Positions 39,009 to 49,581 of a stretch of 64,000 nt of DNA are shown here, in pieces. Positions within the stretch are counted from its first letter, which is position 1. Every line of letters begins with the position of its first letter. The notes under the pieces are model-generated. The model did not search any database. It had not been told where the DNA came from and saw only the letters and a list, made by a program, of their open reading frames with translations. A program made the translations under genes and the position numbers. The stretch comes from JANNMJ01 sp031425525 (GTDB lineage Bacteria; Bacteroidota; Bacteroidia; Cytophagales; Hymenobacteraceae), in contig JANPJM010000023.1 in the NCBI GenBank assembly GCA_031425525.1, forward strand, positions 62,001 through 126,000, in the 5' to 3' direction.

Positions 39009-40481
39009 ATGCCCGCTTCCGCTCCGAAGATTGCCTTTCAGGCGCTGACCTACGATGATGTGCTGCTCCTGCCGGCATATTCGGAGGTGCTGCCGCGCGA
39101 TACCGACACCGGCACCTGGCTCACGCGCCGCATCCGGCTCAATATTCCGTTCGTGTCGGCGGCGATGGATACCGTTACCGAAGCCGATATGGCCGTTGCC
39201 GTTGCCCGCGAAGGGGGCCTCGGTTTCATCCATAAAAATATGAGCATCGCGCGGCAGGCCGAGCAGGTGCGCCGCGTCAAACGCTCGGAATCCGGGATGA
39301 TCCTCGACCCCGTAACCCTACCCGAAACCGCCGTTGTGGCCGATGCGCACCGCGTAATGCGCGAGCTGGGTATCGGCGGTATCCCCGTCATCGGGCCTGA
39401 CCGCACCCTGCGCGGCATCGTCACGAACCGCGACCTGCGCTTCGAGCGCGACCCTAACCGCCCACTTACGGAGGTGATGACGGCGATGCCGCTCATCACG
39501 GCGGCCCCCGGCACGACGCTGCAAGAAGCCGAAGGTATTTTGCAGGAGAACAAGATTGAGAAACTGCCCGTCGTGGACGATGAGGGCCGCCTGACGGGCC
39601 TGATTACGTACCGCGACATCATCAAGAAAAAAGACCGCCCCTACGCCTGCAAAGACGAATTTGGCCGTTTACGCGTAGGTGCGGCCGTGGGCGTAACGCC
39701 CGATTTGGGCATCCGCGTGGCGGCGCTCGTCGAGGCCGGCGTCGATGTAGTGAGCGTCGATACAGCCCACGGCCACTCGCGCGGGGTGCTGGATGCCGTG
39801 CGCGCCTTACGCGGGCAGTTTCCCGCCCTCGACATCATCGCCGGGAACGTGGCCACGGCCGAGGGCGCCAAAGCTCTCGCCGATGCCGGCGCCGACGCCG
39901 TAAAAGTGGGTGTCGGGCCGGGCTCCATCTGCACCACGCGCATCATTGCGGGTATCGGGGTGCCCCAGCTTTCGGCGGTGATGGAAGCTGCGCGCGGCCT
40001 CGAAGGCACGCAAGTGCCGGTGATTGCCGACGGCGGCATCAAGTTTTCCGGCGATGTGGTGAAAGCCCTAGCCGGCGGCGCTGCTACCGTGATGATCGGC
40101 TCGCTGCTGGCGGGCACCGAGGAAGCGCCCGGCGAGGTGCAGCTCTACGAAGGCCGTAAATTCAAGAGCTATCGCGGGATGGGTTCAGTGGAAGCGATGG
40201 AAGACGGCTCGAAAGACCGCTATTTCCAGGATGCCGAAGACGATGTGAAGAAGCTCGTACCGGAAGGCATCGTCGGGCGGGTGCCGTACAAAGGCGCCGT
40301 CGCGGAAGTGCTGTACCAACTCACGGGCGGCTTACGCGCCGGAATGGGCTACGTGGGCGCCGCCTCCATCGAGGCGCTGCAAAACGCGCAAATGGTGCAG
40401 ATTACCGGGGCCGGTCTACGGGAATCGCACCCGCACGATGTGCAGATTACGCGTGAGGCGCCGAATTACTCGCGCTCCTAA
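39009..40481 (+). CDS. guaB: IMP dehydrogenase
   Basis: 490 aa from ATG 39009; a TTG 15 nt earlier is also in frame. TIM-barrel enzyme: LTYDDVLLLPAYSEV near the N-terminus, then two CBS domains (about 95-215), SVDTAHGHS, the catalytic loop VGVGPGSICTTRIIAGIGVP with its Cys, IADGGIKFSGDVVKAL, GSLLAGTEEAPGE and the flap YRGMGSVEAM. It oxidises IMP to XMP, the committed step to GMP. The next gene is 158 nt away. Confidence 0.97.
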   Translation: MPASAPKIAFQALTYDDVLLLPAYSEVLPRDTDTGTWLTRRIRLNIPFVSAAMDTVTEADMAVAVAREGGLGFIHKNMSIARQAEQVRRVKRSESGMILDPVTLPETAVVADAHRVMRELGIGGIPVIGPDRTLRGIVTNRDLRFERDPNRPLTEVMTAMPLITAAPGTTLQEAEGILQENKIEKLPVVDDEGRLTGLITYRDIIKKKDRPYACKDEFGRLRVGAAVGVTPDLGIRVAALVEAGVDVVSVDTAHGHSRGVLDAVRALRGQFPALDIIAGNVATAEGAKALADAGADAVKVGVGPGSICTTRIIAGIGVPQLSAVMEAARGLEGTQVPVIADGGIKFSGDVVKALAGGAATVMIGSLLAGTEEAPGEVQLYEGRKFKSYRGMGSVEAMEDGSKDRYFQDAEDDVKKLVPEGIVGRVPYKGAVAEVLYQLTGGLRAGMGYVGAASIEALQNAQMVQITGAGLRESHPHDVQITREAPNYSRS

Positions 40482-40639
40482 TCGCTGGGCGCCGTTCGGC
40501 TCGCTTTTACAGTCTTCGGGCTTCCTGAACCATCTTCGCCGGCAAGCCGTAGGGGTCAGACCGGGCGAATTGCTTTATCTTGCTTACTCTTGCTTGCGTG
40601 TTGGCCCGGCCGGTTAGGCTGCCGGCGCACTAGCTGTCG

Positions 40640-42769
40640 TTGCCATTGTCGCTACTTTCTGCCCTTCCGCTTTCGTTGCTGCGCCGCGCGCTGCTCGCGC
40701 TGACCATTGTTGCGTGGGCGGCCCTGCTGAGCGCCGCCTTGCTGGCAAGTGTTCCCGCGTACGAGGCAAGCGGCCACCCCGTGCGCATGGCACTGCTGGT
40801 ACTGGCCGTGGCCATCACGTTTGGCTACCACCGCGTGAAAACACCCGCGCTCACCGGCACCGATTTCGTGGAGCCCCTGCGGCGGCTGCTGTTCGGCCCT
40901 GGCTTGCTCCCGCTGGCTGCGCTGGCGGGCCTCGGCGCGGAGTATTACTTTACCCGGCGATTGCCCGATTCGGCCCGTGCACTGGCGGCTAATGCGTTGT
41001 ATGTCGGCGGATTGGCGCTGTATACGTGGTTGTTGGCTGCCGCTACCTATACGTGGCGCGCGATGCTGCTTTTTCGCGGCCCCGAAGTACTGCGCCGCGA
41101 CTGGCGCGTGTTTGAGGTGGTGCAGGGCGGGCTGCTGGTTTTGCTCGTGACGGTACCACTACTCACGACCTATCGTCCGCTTGCCATTGGCTTGCTGACG
41201 CTGCTAGGAGTTTTTGCGGGCTACCTCAACGTCAACCAACGGTGGGTGGCGTACCTGAGCCGCCCGCAGAAGCTGCGCGCATCGCTGCTGCAAGTAGCGC
41301 TGATTGCAAGCCTAGTGCTGTTTGCGGCATATTTCGAGGTGCTGAAGGCCACCTCGCCGACACACCTCGTCCTTGATGGGCCTTTCTTGGCCGGCACGCT
41401 GGCGGCGGGCATTATATATCTGATTGCCAATGGATTGCTGTTGTTGTTCAACCTGCCGGCCACGACCGTTTTCGAGCAGCGTCGCGACGAGTTGCTCACC
41501 TTTCAGCGGCAAAGCCAGCGGATTCAGCAGGGCCAAACGCCGCATCAGGTAATCGAGCAGTTGGTGGCGAATGCGCGCTTGGTGACGGAAGCCGAAGCCG
41601 GCTGGTTCTGGATGGCCGGTGCCCCAGTCGCTGATTTTCAGCACGCCTTCGGGCTCAATGGCCTCGGCGCCGAGCGAATGGCCGAACTGACGGCGTTCCT
41701 GGCAGGGCTGGTACCGGCACAGGCCGTGTACGTCAATAACCACCTAGACGGCGCCCGGAGCGAAACCGATTCGGCGGTGAGTCCGCTGCAACAGTTGGCG
41801 ACGGTCGGCTGGCGCTCGTTGCTGCTGGTGCCCGTACCCACGCCTACCGATCCTACCGAAACGCTTTCCTATCTGGCACTGCTGCGCGAACCGGCCCACG
41901 GCTTCGACCGGGGCGCCATCGGGCTGGTGCAGATGTACGCGCACCAAAGCCAGCTCACGCTCCAAAACCTGCGCCTGATGCACGAGGCGGTGGTGAGCGA
42001 ACGCTACAAACGCGAATTGAACATCGCCTCCGAAGTACAAAAATCACTCATTCCCAGTCAATTACCTGCCGACCGTGTACTCGACATCAGCGTGTGGGCG
42101 GAGGCGGCGACCGAAGTCGGCGGCGATTTTTACGACTTCCGGCAACTCACCGACACCCGCCTCGCCATCATCGTCGGCGATGTGTCGGGCAAGGGCATCA
42201 CGGCGGCGTTCCACGTCGCGCAGATGAAAGGCATCTTCCATTCGCTGATGCAGCTCGACCACGTGCCTGAACCCGACAAGCTGCTCGTGAAGGCCAACGC
42301 CGCGCTGGCGTATTGCTTGGAGCGGTCGTCGTTCATCACGGCCTCGCTGTATGTCATTGATTATGAGCAGCGCGGCTTTGCGTTCGCGCGTGCCGGACAC
42401 TGCCACACGCTGTATTACAATGCCATGACGGAGGAGGTTTTTTACTTCCAGACGCCCGGCCTCGGCCTCGGCATCCTCCGCAACGACGACGCCGCCTACG
42501 CCCGCCGGGTGCGCAATATGTACTACGATTTCAACCCCGGCGATGTAATGGTCATCTACACCGATGGCATCACCGAAGCCCGCTCGCCCCACGACGAAGA
42601 ATACGGCGAGGAACGCCTGAAAGCGCAACTCACGCTCAACCACGCCAAGCTGCGCGCCGAAAAAATCCGCGATGCCATCGTCGATGATCTACAAGCCTTC
42701 ATTGGTGGAGCCGCCGTGCGCGACGACCAAACGCTGCTCGTCATCAAGTTCAAAAGTGAGGAGGAATGA
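40640..42769 (+). CDS. Membrane RsbU/SpoIIE-type PP2C phosphatase with GAF domain
   Basis: 709 aa, probably starting at TTG 40640 (no earlier ATG gives the hydrophobic N-terminus). About eight membrane segments in residues 10-275 form a sensor, followed by a GAF-like domain (about 300-450; VTEAEAGWFWM, LLLVPVPTP). The C-terminal ~230 residues are a SpoIIE/RsbU phosphatase: LNIASEVQKSLIPSQLP, ATEVGGDFYDFRQL and IIVGDVSGKGITAAFH, where the GGDFYD and GDVSGKG acidic motifs bind Mn2+. In the Rsb scheme it dephosphorylates the STAS antagonist. The STAS and anti-sigma-kinase genes lie immediately downstream, so a partner-switching module is inferred. Confidence 0.88.
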   Translation: MPLSLLSALPLSLLRRALLALTIVAWAALLSAALLASVPAYEASGHPVRMALLVLAVAITFGYHRVKTPALTGTDFVEPLRRLLFGPGLLPLAALAGLGAEYYFTRRLPDSARALAANALYVGGLALYTWLLAAATYTWRAMLLFRGPEVLRRDWRVFEVVQGGLLVLLVTVPLLTTYRPLAIGLLTLLGVFAGYLNVNQRWVAYLSRPQKLRASLLQVALIASLVLFAAYFEVLKATSPTHLVLDGPFLAGTLAAGIIYLIANGLLLLFNLPATTVFEQRRDELLTFQRQSQRIQQGQTPHQVIEQLVANARLVTEAEAGWFWMAGAPVADFQHAFGLNGLGAERMAELTAFLAGLVPAQAVYVNNHLDGARSETDSAVSPLQQLATVGWRSLLLVPVPTPTDPTETLSYLALLREPAHGFDRGAIGLVQMYAHQSQLTLQNLRLMHEAVVSERYKRELNIASEVQKSLIPSQLPADRVLDISVWAEAATEVGGDFYDFRQLTDTRLAIIVGDVSGKGITAAFHVAQMKGIFHSLMQLDHVPEPDKLLVKANAALAYCLERSSFITASLYVIDYEQRGFAFARAGHCHTLYYNAMTEEVFYFQTPGLGLGILRNDDAAYARRVRNMYYDFNPGDVMVIYTDGITEARSPHDEEYGEERLKAQLTLNHAKLRAEKIRDAIVDDLQAFIGGAAVRDDQTLLVIKFKSEEE

Positions 42770-42933
42770 AGTAGCGGGTCGGGCCATTGTTTTTTCAGAC
42801 ACGTACTGATTTTCACCGGAGCACCAAATTTTTCCCTTTCTCCACCAACCCAATGCGTGGCGGTGCGTAGAACGCGGTTGCCCTGTGTCCGCCTTTCTCT
42901 GCCGGCTGCTACGCCGCTTTTCGTAGTTTTTCG

Positions 42934-43278
42934 ATGAACATTACCCAAGAATCTGCCGCCGATACGCTCACCCTTCGGTTGCAAGGCGAGTTGGACGCGT
43001 CTTCCGCCGTCGGGCTCGACGATGTGCTGTCGGCCGATGAAGTCACACGTTTTCGGCGCGTTCTCATCGACTGCACCAACCTCGATTATATTTCGTCGGC
43101 GGGCTTGGGCGTATTCATCTCCAACCTGCAACGTTTTCAGGAAGCCGGTACCAGCCTGGTTTTCTTCGGAATGCAGGAGAAAGTGTACAACGTTTTCGAG
43201 ATTCTCGGCCTCGATGCCCTGATGACCATCGTCGATACCCAAGACGCCGCCCGCGCCCAGCCGTTGCCGAATGCCTGA
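42934..43278 (+). CDS. STAS-domain anti-sigma-factor antagonist (RsbV/SpoIIAA-like)
   Basis: 114 aa, a single STAS domain. LRLQGELDASSAVGLDDVL and the conserved phosphorylation loop YISSAGLGVFISNL (target Ser in SSAG) are present. In the family the unphosphorylated form binds the RsbW kinase and frees the sigma factor. The gene follows the phosphatase and overlaps the kinase gene by 8 nt, so the two are probably translationally coupled. Confidence 0.9.
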   Translation: MNITQESAADTLTLRLQGELDASSAVGLDDVLSADEVTRFRRVLIDCTNLDYISSAGLGVFISNLQRFQEAGTSLVFFGMQEKVYNVFEILGLDALMTIVDTQDAARAQPLPNA

Positions 43279-43699
43279 GCCTACCCGCTCGATCAGGGTG
43301 CGCTGCGAACGTGCCAACCTGGCGCCAATCCGCCGATTCGTCGAAACGTGGTTCGATGAGTTAGCGCTTGCGCCCCGGCTTGCCGGCCAACTGCTGGTAG
43401 CCGTCGATGAGGTATGCGCGAACGTGATTGTCCACGGCAACCACGAAAACCCGAATCAGTGGCTTACGCTCCGGTTGCGCCGGGCGCCCGCCTGTGTCAT
43501 CTTCGAGTTACTCGACCGCGGCGTGCCCTTCGAGCCGCCGCCTTTTTCGCCGCCCGACGTGGCGCGGTACATTCGGGAACGTCGTAAAGGCGGTCTCGGC
43601 CTCACCCTCGTTCACTTGATTATGGATAGGGTGGAGTTTCTGCACGAAGCCGACGACGCAAACCTCTGCCGCCTCACGAAGAACGTTTCGCTCGATTAG
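43271..43699 (+). CDS. Anti-sigma-factor serine kinase (RsbW/SpoIIAB-like)
   Basis: 142 aa GHKL ATPase. N-box DEVCANVIVHGNHENP, G1-type ELLDRGVPFEP and G2-type RKGGLGLTLVHLIMD are all visible. Family members bind a sigma factor and phosphorylate a STAS antagonist. It overlaps the STAS gene by 8 nt. No sigma-B/F-type sigma gene is adjacent, and the only sigma gene in the window is an ECF type at 3.5 kb, so its partner is not shown. Confidence 0.88.
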   Translation: MPEPTRSIRVRCERANLAPIRRFVETWFDELALAPRLAGQLLVAVDEVCANVIVHGNHENPNQWLTLRLRRAPACVIFELLDRGVPFEPPPFSPPDVARYIRERRKGGLGLTLVHLIMDRVEFLHEADDANLCRLTKNVSLD

Positions 43700-43921
43700 T
43701 CGCCTTTTTTTGCGCTGCCGGAGTGACGTCGACGGCCATTTTACCGTCTTTGCGGCAGTCGGCAGGCACCCACCGGATGCATTTCGCAGGTTCGGCACGC
43801 GGGTTGTGGCGCGGTCGTGGCGTAATTTGCGCCTCGAAACCGTTGAGCCTTCATCGGCGCTTACCGGACGTATTCACCGGCGCCGTGCGGCGTAAGTAGT
43901 AGTTGCTCCCTTAAATCCCGT

Positions 43922-46309
43922 ATGCGTTCAACCCTTCCGTACCTGGGCGTGGCCCTCGTACTGGCCGGCGTGGCCGGCTGTGGCTCGTCGAAGCCCGCCT
44001 CAGATTCCAAAAAGGCGATGGGCGCCGTGCCGAACGGCCCCGTAATCGAAACCCTCGGCACGACGCCGGTTTACACCTCAGATTTCCTGTACGTGTACCG
44101 CAAGAACAACCCGGCCGCCAACGCCACGGCTTCGGCCGAGGATGCGCGCCCGACGACTTCGTTGCCCGAGTACCTCGATTTGTACACCAACTTCCGCCTT
44201 AAAGTCCTTGATGCGGAAGCCCGTGGCCTCGATACTACCGCCGCGTTCCGGCGCGAGTTGGAGGGCTACCGGCAGCAACTGGCCCAGCCGTATTTGACCG
44301 AGAAATCAGTCACGGATCAGTTGGTGAAGGAAGCCTACGACCGGATGCAGCAGGAAGTGAGCGCGGCGCACATTCTGCTTCTGGTAGGGCCGGAAGCCGA
44401 CCCAAAGGACACGCTGGACGCCTATAATAAGATCGTCAAAATTCGGCAGCGTGTCACCAGTGGCGGCGAGGATTTCGGCAAAGTGGCCGCTGTAGAGTCG
44501 CAAGACCCATCGGCGAAGCAGAACGGCGGTTCACTCGGCTATTTTTCGGCGATGCAGATGGTGTATCCGTTCGAAAATGCGGCGTACAAGACCAAAGCCG
44601 GCGAAGTCTCGCCGATTCTGCGCACCAAATTCGGCTATCATATCCTGAAAGTCAATTCGATGCGTGCGGCGCAGGGCGAAATCAAAGTGGCTCACCTGAT
44701 GGTGCGCGCCACCCCCGGAATGCCGAAAGAAGATTCGCTGGCGGCCCGCAAAAAGGCTGATGAGATTTACGCCCGCGTTAAGAAGGGCGAAGATTGGGGC
44801 AAGCTCGTCGCGCAGTTTTCCGAAGACCAAGGTTCGGCGCAGCAAAACGGCGAGTTGCCGGCGTTCGGCACGGGCCGCATGATCCCAACCTTCGAGGAGG
44901 CCGCATTCAAGCTCAGCAAGCCCGGCGAAATTTCGCCGCCCGTGCTGACGCCCTACGGCTGGCATATCATCAAGTTTCTGGAACGCAAGCCGTTGCCGAG
45001 TTACACCGAGATGGAAGCCGGTCTGCGTAGCCGCGTAGCCAAGGATTCGCGCTCGGAACTGAACAAAACGGCTTTTCTGAAGCGCGTGAAAGCCGAAAAC
45101 GACTTCAAAGAAATTGCCGCCACGCGGAAGCTGATCGTCGATAAGGCCGATACAGCGCTCGTTTCGGGTCATTTCAGCTATGAAACCGATGTCAAGAAGA
45201 ACAAAACGCTCTCATCGCCGCTCTTCACCATCAAAGGGCAGCCCACGACCGTAGCCGACTTCAACGCGTGGTTGAAGACCAACCAGAAAGCTCGCGCGAA
45301 AGGCGCCTCGCCGCAGTACGTGATGGGCCTGTATCTCGACCAATTTACGGAGCAGCGCCTGACCGATTTCGAAAAGGCCAACCTCGACACCAAATACCCC
45401 GAATATCGCTCGCTGGTGCGCGAGTACCGCGATGGCATTCTGCTGTTCCAGTTGATGGACGAGAAGGTGTGGTCGAAGGCGATTGAAGATACCACGGGCC
45501 TCAAAACCTACTTTGAAGGCCACAAAGACGAGTACAAGTGGGGCCAACGCCTCGACGCCACGCTGATTTCAGCCGCCGACAAAGCCACGCTCGACAAAGC
45601 ACTGGCGCTGATGAAGAAAGGCCGCTACACCACCAAGCGCGCCCAGCCCGACCCGATCACGTACCGCGAAGGCGCCGAAACGTTCGCCAAAGCCGATTCG
45701 TCGCTCCTCGACCAACTCGCCGTGCGGATGCAGCAGGATACCGCCCTCACCGTCAAGCTCATCGGCTCGGCCGATTCGCGCGAGGCGGCCAACAAGAAGG
45801 GTGGCGCTACGCTGGCCCAGCGCCGTGCGACGCTCGCCGCTGCTTATCTGCGCAAGAAAGGCGACCTCGCCGCCAAGCGCGTCAGCACCGGCACGACCGC
45901 CAAAGCCAAGAAGGAGAAGGATGATGCCGGCCGCAAAGCCAACCGTACGCTGGCGTTCCAGTTAATGACCTCCGACCTGAGCGGCCTGGAAGAGACGATG
46001 AACGAGCAAAACCCGCTCGCGCTCCAGATCAGCAGTCGGAAGTTTTCGGCCGGCGATTCGAAGGTCGTCGATGCCGCTCCGCAAACGGTCGGCACGCACG
46101 TCATCGAAAAGGACGGCCGCGTGAACCAGCTCCGCGTGAAGGCGGTGGTGGCGCCGGGCTTCAAAACCCTCGCCGAAGCGCGCGGCCAAGCCACGAGCGA
46201 CTACCAGAACTACCTCGAAAAAACCTGGATTCAGGAGCTGCGCGCCAAGTATCCGGTAAAAGTCAATCAGCCGGAGGTCGATAAAGTACTCGCTTCGGAG
46301 AAAAAGTAG
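43922..46309 (+). CDS. SurA/PpiD-like lipoprotein with two parvulin domains and an OmpA-like stretch
   Basis: 795 aa. Lipobox LAGVAGC gives a lipidated Cys at about residue 20. Two PpiC-type domains (about 145-250 and 255-355) contain AHILLLVGPE, QNGGSLGYFSAMQMVYPFE, FGYHILKV and AHLMVRATPG, FSEDQGSAQQNGELPAFGTG, PYGWHIIKF. A later part (about 600-690; ADSREAANKKGGATLAQRRA, AAYLRKKGDL) resembles the OmpA-like peptidoglycan-binding domain. It probably folds outer-membrane proteins in the periplasm. A second PpiC gene follows. Confidence 0.85.
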   Translation: MRSTLPYLGVALVLAGVAGCGSSKPASDSKKAMGAVPNGPVIETLGTTPVYTSDFLYVYRKNNPAANATASAEDARPTTSLPEYLDLYTNFRLKVLDAEARGLDTTAAFRRELEGYRQQLAQPYLTEKSVTDQLVKEAYDRMQQEVSAAHILLLVGPEADPKDTLDAYNKIVKIRQRVTSGGEDFGKVAAVESQDPSAKQNGGSLGYFSAMQMVYPFENAAYKTKAGEVSPILRTKFGYHILKVNSMRAAQGEIKVAHLMVRATPGMPKEDSLAARKKADEIYARVKKGEDWGKLVAQFSEDQGSAQQNGELPAFGTGRMIPTFEEAAFKLSKPGEISPPVLTPYGWHIIKFLERKPLPSYTEMEAGLRSRVAKDSRSELNKTAFLKRVKAENDFKEIAATRKLIVDKADTALVSGHFSYETDVKKNKTLSSPLFTIKGQPTTVADFNAWLKTNQKARAKGASPQYVMGLYLDQFTEQRLTDFEKANLDTKYPEYRSLVREYRDGILLFQLMDEKVWSKAIEDTTGLKTYFEGHKDEYKWGQRLDATLISAADKATLDKALALMKKGRYTTKRAQPDPITYREGAETFAKADSSLLDQLAVRMQQDTALTVKLIGSADSREAANKKGGATLAQRRATLAAAYLRKKGDLAAKRVSTGTTAKAKKEKDDAGRKANRTLAFQLMTSDLSGLEETMNEQNPLALQISSRKFSAGDSKVVDAAPQTVGTHVIEKDGRVNQLRVKAVVAPGFKTLAEARGQATSDYQNYLEKTWIQELRAKYPVKVNQPEVDKVLASEKK

Positions 46310-46390
46310 GTGAGAAGTCAGAGGTGAGAAGTTAGAGGTCAGGGATACTCAGTTTTGCACCTCACACTTCTGACCTCTGACTTCTCACCT
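46308..46390. repeat. Locus-specific inverted repeat (GTGAGAAGTCAGAG word)
   Basis: Perfect 18-bp arms AGGTGAGAAGTCAGAGGT (46308-46325) and its complement (46373-46390), plus extra partial copies within. It lies between two co-directional PPIase genes. Confidence 0.8.
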
Positions 46391-46533
46391 CCCCAAAGCA
46401 ACCCCGCGCCCGGCCCACGGCTCCCCTGCCCGGCCGGGCGCGGTGATTTTCGGCCAACTTCGGCGGTTCGTGCCGAATTTCGCGGCGCTGTTCGGCGTTT
46501 GCCCCGTGGCCTCCGGCCGGTATTCTTGATTTA

Positions 46534-47889
46534 ATGAAGAAATTGACGTTTTTGACCGTAGGCGGCGCCCTGCTAGGTTCGCTGCTGGCCGCCCCGGCTG
46601 CCCACGCGCAACGCGCCGCGACCGTACTCGACGGCATCATCGTGAAGGTCGATAACCGGATCATTCTCAAATCCGACCTCGACGGCCTGCTCGCCCAGGC
46701 GACAGCCAACGGCCAGACCGGCGGCGAAAAGCTCCGGTGCCGGCTGCTGCAAAACATCGTAGTGCAAAAACTGCTGCTGGCCCGCGCCGACGCCGATTCG
46801 GTCGTCGTCGATGAAAAGCAGGTACAGGGCGAGCTGGATCGGCGGATGGCGTATTTCGCCAGCCAGATCGGTTCCGAGCAAAAGCTGGAGGAGTACTACA
46901 ACAAGTCGATCAAGCAACTCAAGGATGAGTTGCGGACGCAGGTGCGCGACCAACTCGTAGCCCAGAAAATGCAGGAGCAGATCACGGGTAAGGTCGAGGT
47001 AACGCCGCGCGATGTGCGCAAGTATTACAACCAGATTCCGAAGGATTCGCTGCCGTATTACTCTACGGAAGTGGAGGTTGGCCAAATCGTGAAGCTCGCC
47101 GCCCCCGGCTCGGCCCAGAAGCAAAACGCGATTACCAAACTGCGCGCCCTGAAAACGCGGATTCAGGGGGGCGAAGATTTCGGCACCCTCGCCAAGCAGT
47201 TTTCCGAAGACCCCGGCTCGGCCAGCGCCAACGGCGAACTGGGTTTCTTCAAAAAGAAGGAGTTGACGCCCGAGTACGAGGCTGCCGCTCTGCGCCTGGA
47301 GCCCGGCCAGATGAGCGATATCGTGGAATCGCCGTTTGGTTTCCACCTGATTCAGCTCATCGAGCGGCGCGGCGATACGTACAACACGCGCCACATTCTG
47401 CTGAAAGCGTCGTCGTCGGAGAACGATTTGGCCGAAACCTCGCGCCAGCTCGCCGCCATTCGCCTTCGCATCATGCGCGACTCCACCACCTTCGCCAAAG
47501 CTGCGAAGGAGTTTTCGGACGACCGCGAAACCAAGACCAGCGGCGGGCTATTGATGGATCCGCGTACGAGTTCGTCGTTCATCGCGCTCGACAAAATCGA
47601 CCCGGCCGTGTTCTTCACCATCGACACGATGGCGCTCGGCCACATCACGCCGCCCCTCCCCTACCGCACCGACGACGGCAAGGACGCGATGCGCATCCTG
47701 TACCTGAAGGCCAAGCGCCCGCCGCACCAGGCAAACCTCCGCGACGACTATCAGAAACTCGCCACGGCCGCCGTCAGCGAGCGCAAAGCCAGTGCCCTGG
47801 ACGATTGGTTTGAGAAAAACAAAGGCTCCGTTTTCATCGAAATCGACCCGGAGTACAGCGATTGCAAGCTGCTCGATTTAGAACAGTAA
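46534..47889 (+). CDS. surA: Periplasmic peptidyl-prolyl isomerase, SurA-like
   Basis: 451 aa. Signal peptide ends AAPAAHAQ. The N-terminal SurA-type region has VLDGIIVKVDNRIILKSDLD. Two parvulin domains follow: the first has FGTLAKQFSEDPGSASANGE, FGFHLIQLIE; the second begins TRHILLKASSSEND and has FAKAAKEFSDDRETKTSGG. This is the SurA chaperone plan for outer-membrane protein assembly. The symbol is used by architecture; orthology to E. coli SurA is inferred. It follows a related lipoprotein gene, suggesting a small PPIase cluster. Confidence 0.86.
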   Translation: MKKLTFLTVGGALLGSLLAAPAAHAQRAATVLDGIIVKVDNRIILKSDLDGLLAQATANGQTGGEKLRCRLLQNIVVQKLLLARADADSVVVDEKQVQGELDRRMAYFASQIGSEQKLEEYYNKSIKQLKDELRTQVRDQLVAQKMQEQITGKVEVTPRDVRKYYNQIPKDSLPYYSTEVEVGQIVKLAAPGSAQKQNAITKLRALKTRIQGGEDFGTLAKQFSEDPGSASANGELGFFKKKELTPEYEAAALRLEPGQMSDIVESPFGFHLIQLIERRGDTYNTRHILLKASSSENDLAETSRQLAAIRLRIMRDSTTFAKAAKEFSDDRETKTSGGLLMDPRTSSSFIALDKIDPAVFFTIDTMALGHITPPLPYRTDDGKDAMRILYLKAKRPPHQANLRDDYQKLATAAVSERKASALDDWFEKNKGSVFIEIDPEYSDCKLLDLEQ

Positions 47890-47992
47890 GTTTTTAGTGT
47901 TTCGTTTTTAGTGTTTAGTGTTCGTGCAAAAGCGATGTAAGCGCACAGAATACTTCCGCCGCTTCGTCTAAACACTATACACTACCTACTAC
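47890..47992. repeat. Locus-specific inverted repeat (TTTAGTGTT word)
   Basis: TTTAGTGT words on the left and AAACACTA/ACTAC words on the right, imperfectly complementary, fill the gap between surA-like and moxR-like genes. Confidence 0.65.
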
Positions 47993-48005
47993 ACACTTCC
48001 TCCGA

Positions 48006-48968
<963 letters not shown>

Positions 48969-48970
48969 AA

Positions 48971-49060
48971 GTTAGGGTTTAGTTTTTAGGGTGTAGTGTT
49001 TAGGCACGCACGATGTGTCCACATTTCCCTAAACACTATATCCTAAGCCCTAAAAACTAC
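48971..49060. repeat. Locus-specific inverted repeat (TTTAGG/AGTTTTTAGGG word)
   Basis: Left arm TTTAGTTTTTAGGG and GTAGTGTTTAGG; right arm contains CCTAAACACTA and CCCTAAAAACTAC. The arms of ~30 nt complement each other imperfectly around a ~23-nt loop, ending one nucleotide before the next ATG. Confidence 0.7.
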
Positions 49061-49061
49061 C

Positions 49062-49526
49062 ATGGAAAACGTCCGCCAACGCCACTACACCTCTTTGGAG
49101 GAAAACCTCGCCGTCATTACCACCGCCGTCGGCGAGGGCGTCGATCTGCGCACCACGCCTCTGGCGCTGACCTTACCCCTGGAACTGGCGCGGCTGACGG
49201 ACATTCTGCGCGAAACCGGCCCGGACGTGCGCCTGACGCAGCCGGGCCTGGCGGCCGTAGCCGAATTTTACGGCCTCTACCAGCAGCGCCGCGCCGAGTT
49301 GCAAAGCGCCATGGAACGCATCTTCGCCGACAAGCGCGCCGTGATGCGCGTCGAGAACGGCCGCGTCCTGACCGCCGACCAGCTCTGGCGCGCCGTCGAG
49401 TTCATCGGCGAGGCCGCGCGTACGGTACTGACCATCAGCACCCAAAAAGAGCTGGACTCGCCGGCGCAGCACCCGCACCCCGGCGTGGGCGAGGTGTTTG
49501 CCAAGGTGGGGCCGGTGCGGCGGTAG
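49062..49526 (+). CDS. Protein of unknown function downstream of MoxR
   Basis: 154 aa, no signal peptide or membrane span. It is mostly helical and has AEFYGLYQQRRAELQSAME, RIFADKRAVMRVENGRVLTA and DQLWRAVEFIGEAARTVLTI. I do not recognise a family. It follows the MoxR gene by 93 nt and may be co-transcribed, so a link to MoxR is possible but only by position. Its C-terminus is followed by three 42-bp repeats. Confidence 0.68.
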   Translation: MENVRQRHYTSLEENLAVITTAVGEGVDLRTTPLALTLPLELARLTDILRETGPDVRLTQPGLAAVAEFYGLYQQRRAELQSAMERIFADKRAVMRVENGRVLTADQLWRAVEFIGEAARTVLTISTQKELDSPAQHPHPGVGEVFAKVGPVRR

Positions 49527-49581
49527 CCAGGATTATTGGCGCGGCGCGTAAACGCCGGGCAAGGAAGCGGCGCAGAAGTCC

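Noticed and set aside
43700..43921. Possible small gene between the RsbW-like and PPIase genes
   Set aside because: Short overlapping frames only, no start context, domain or hairpin; treated as empty gap.
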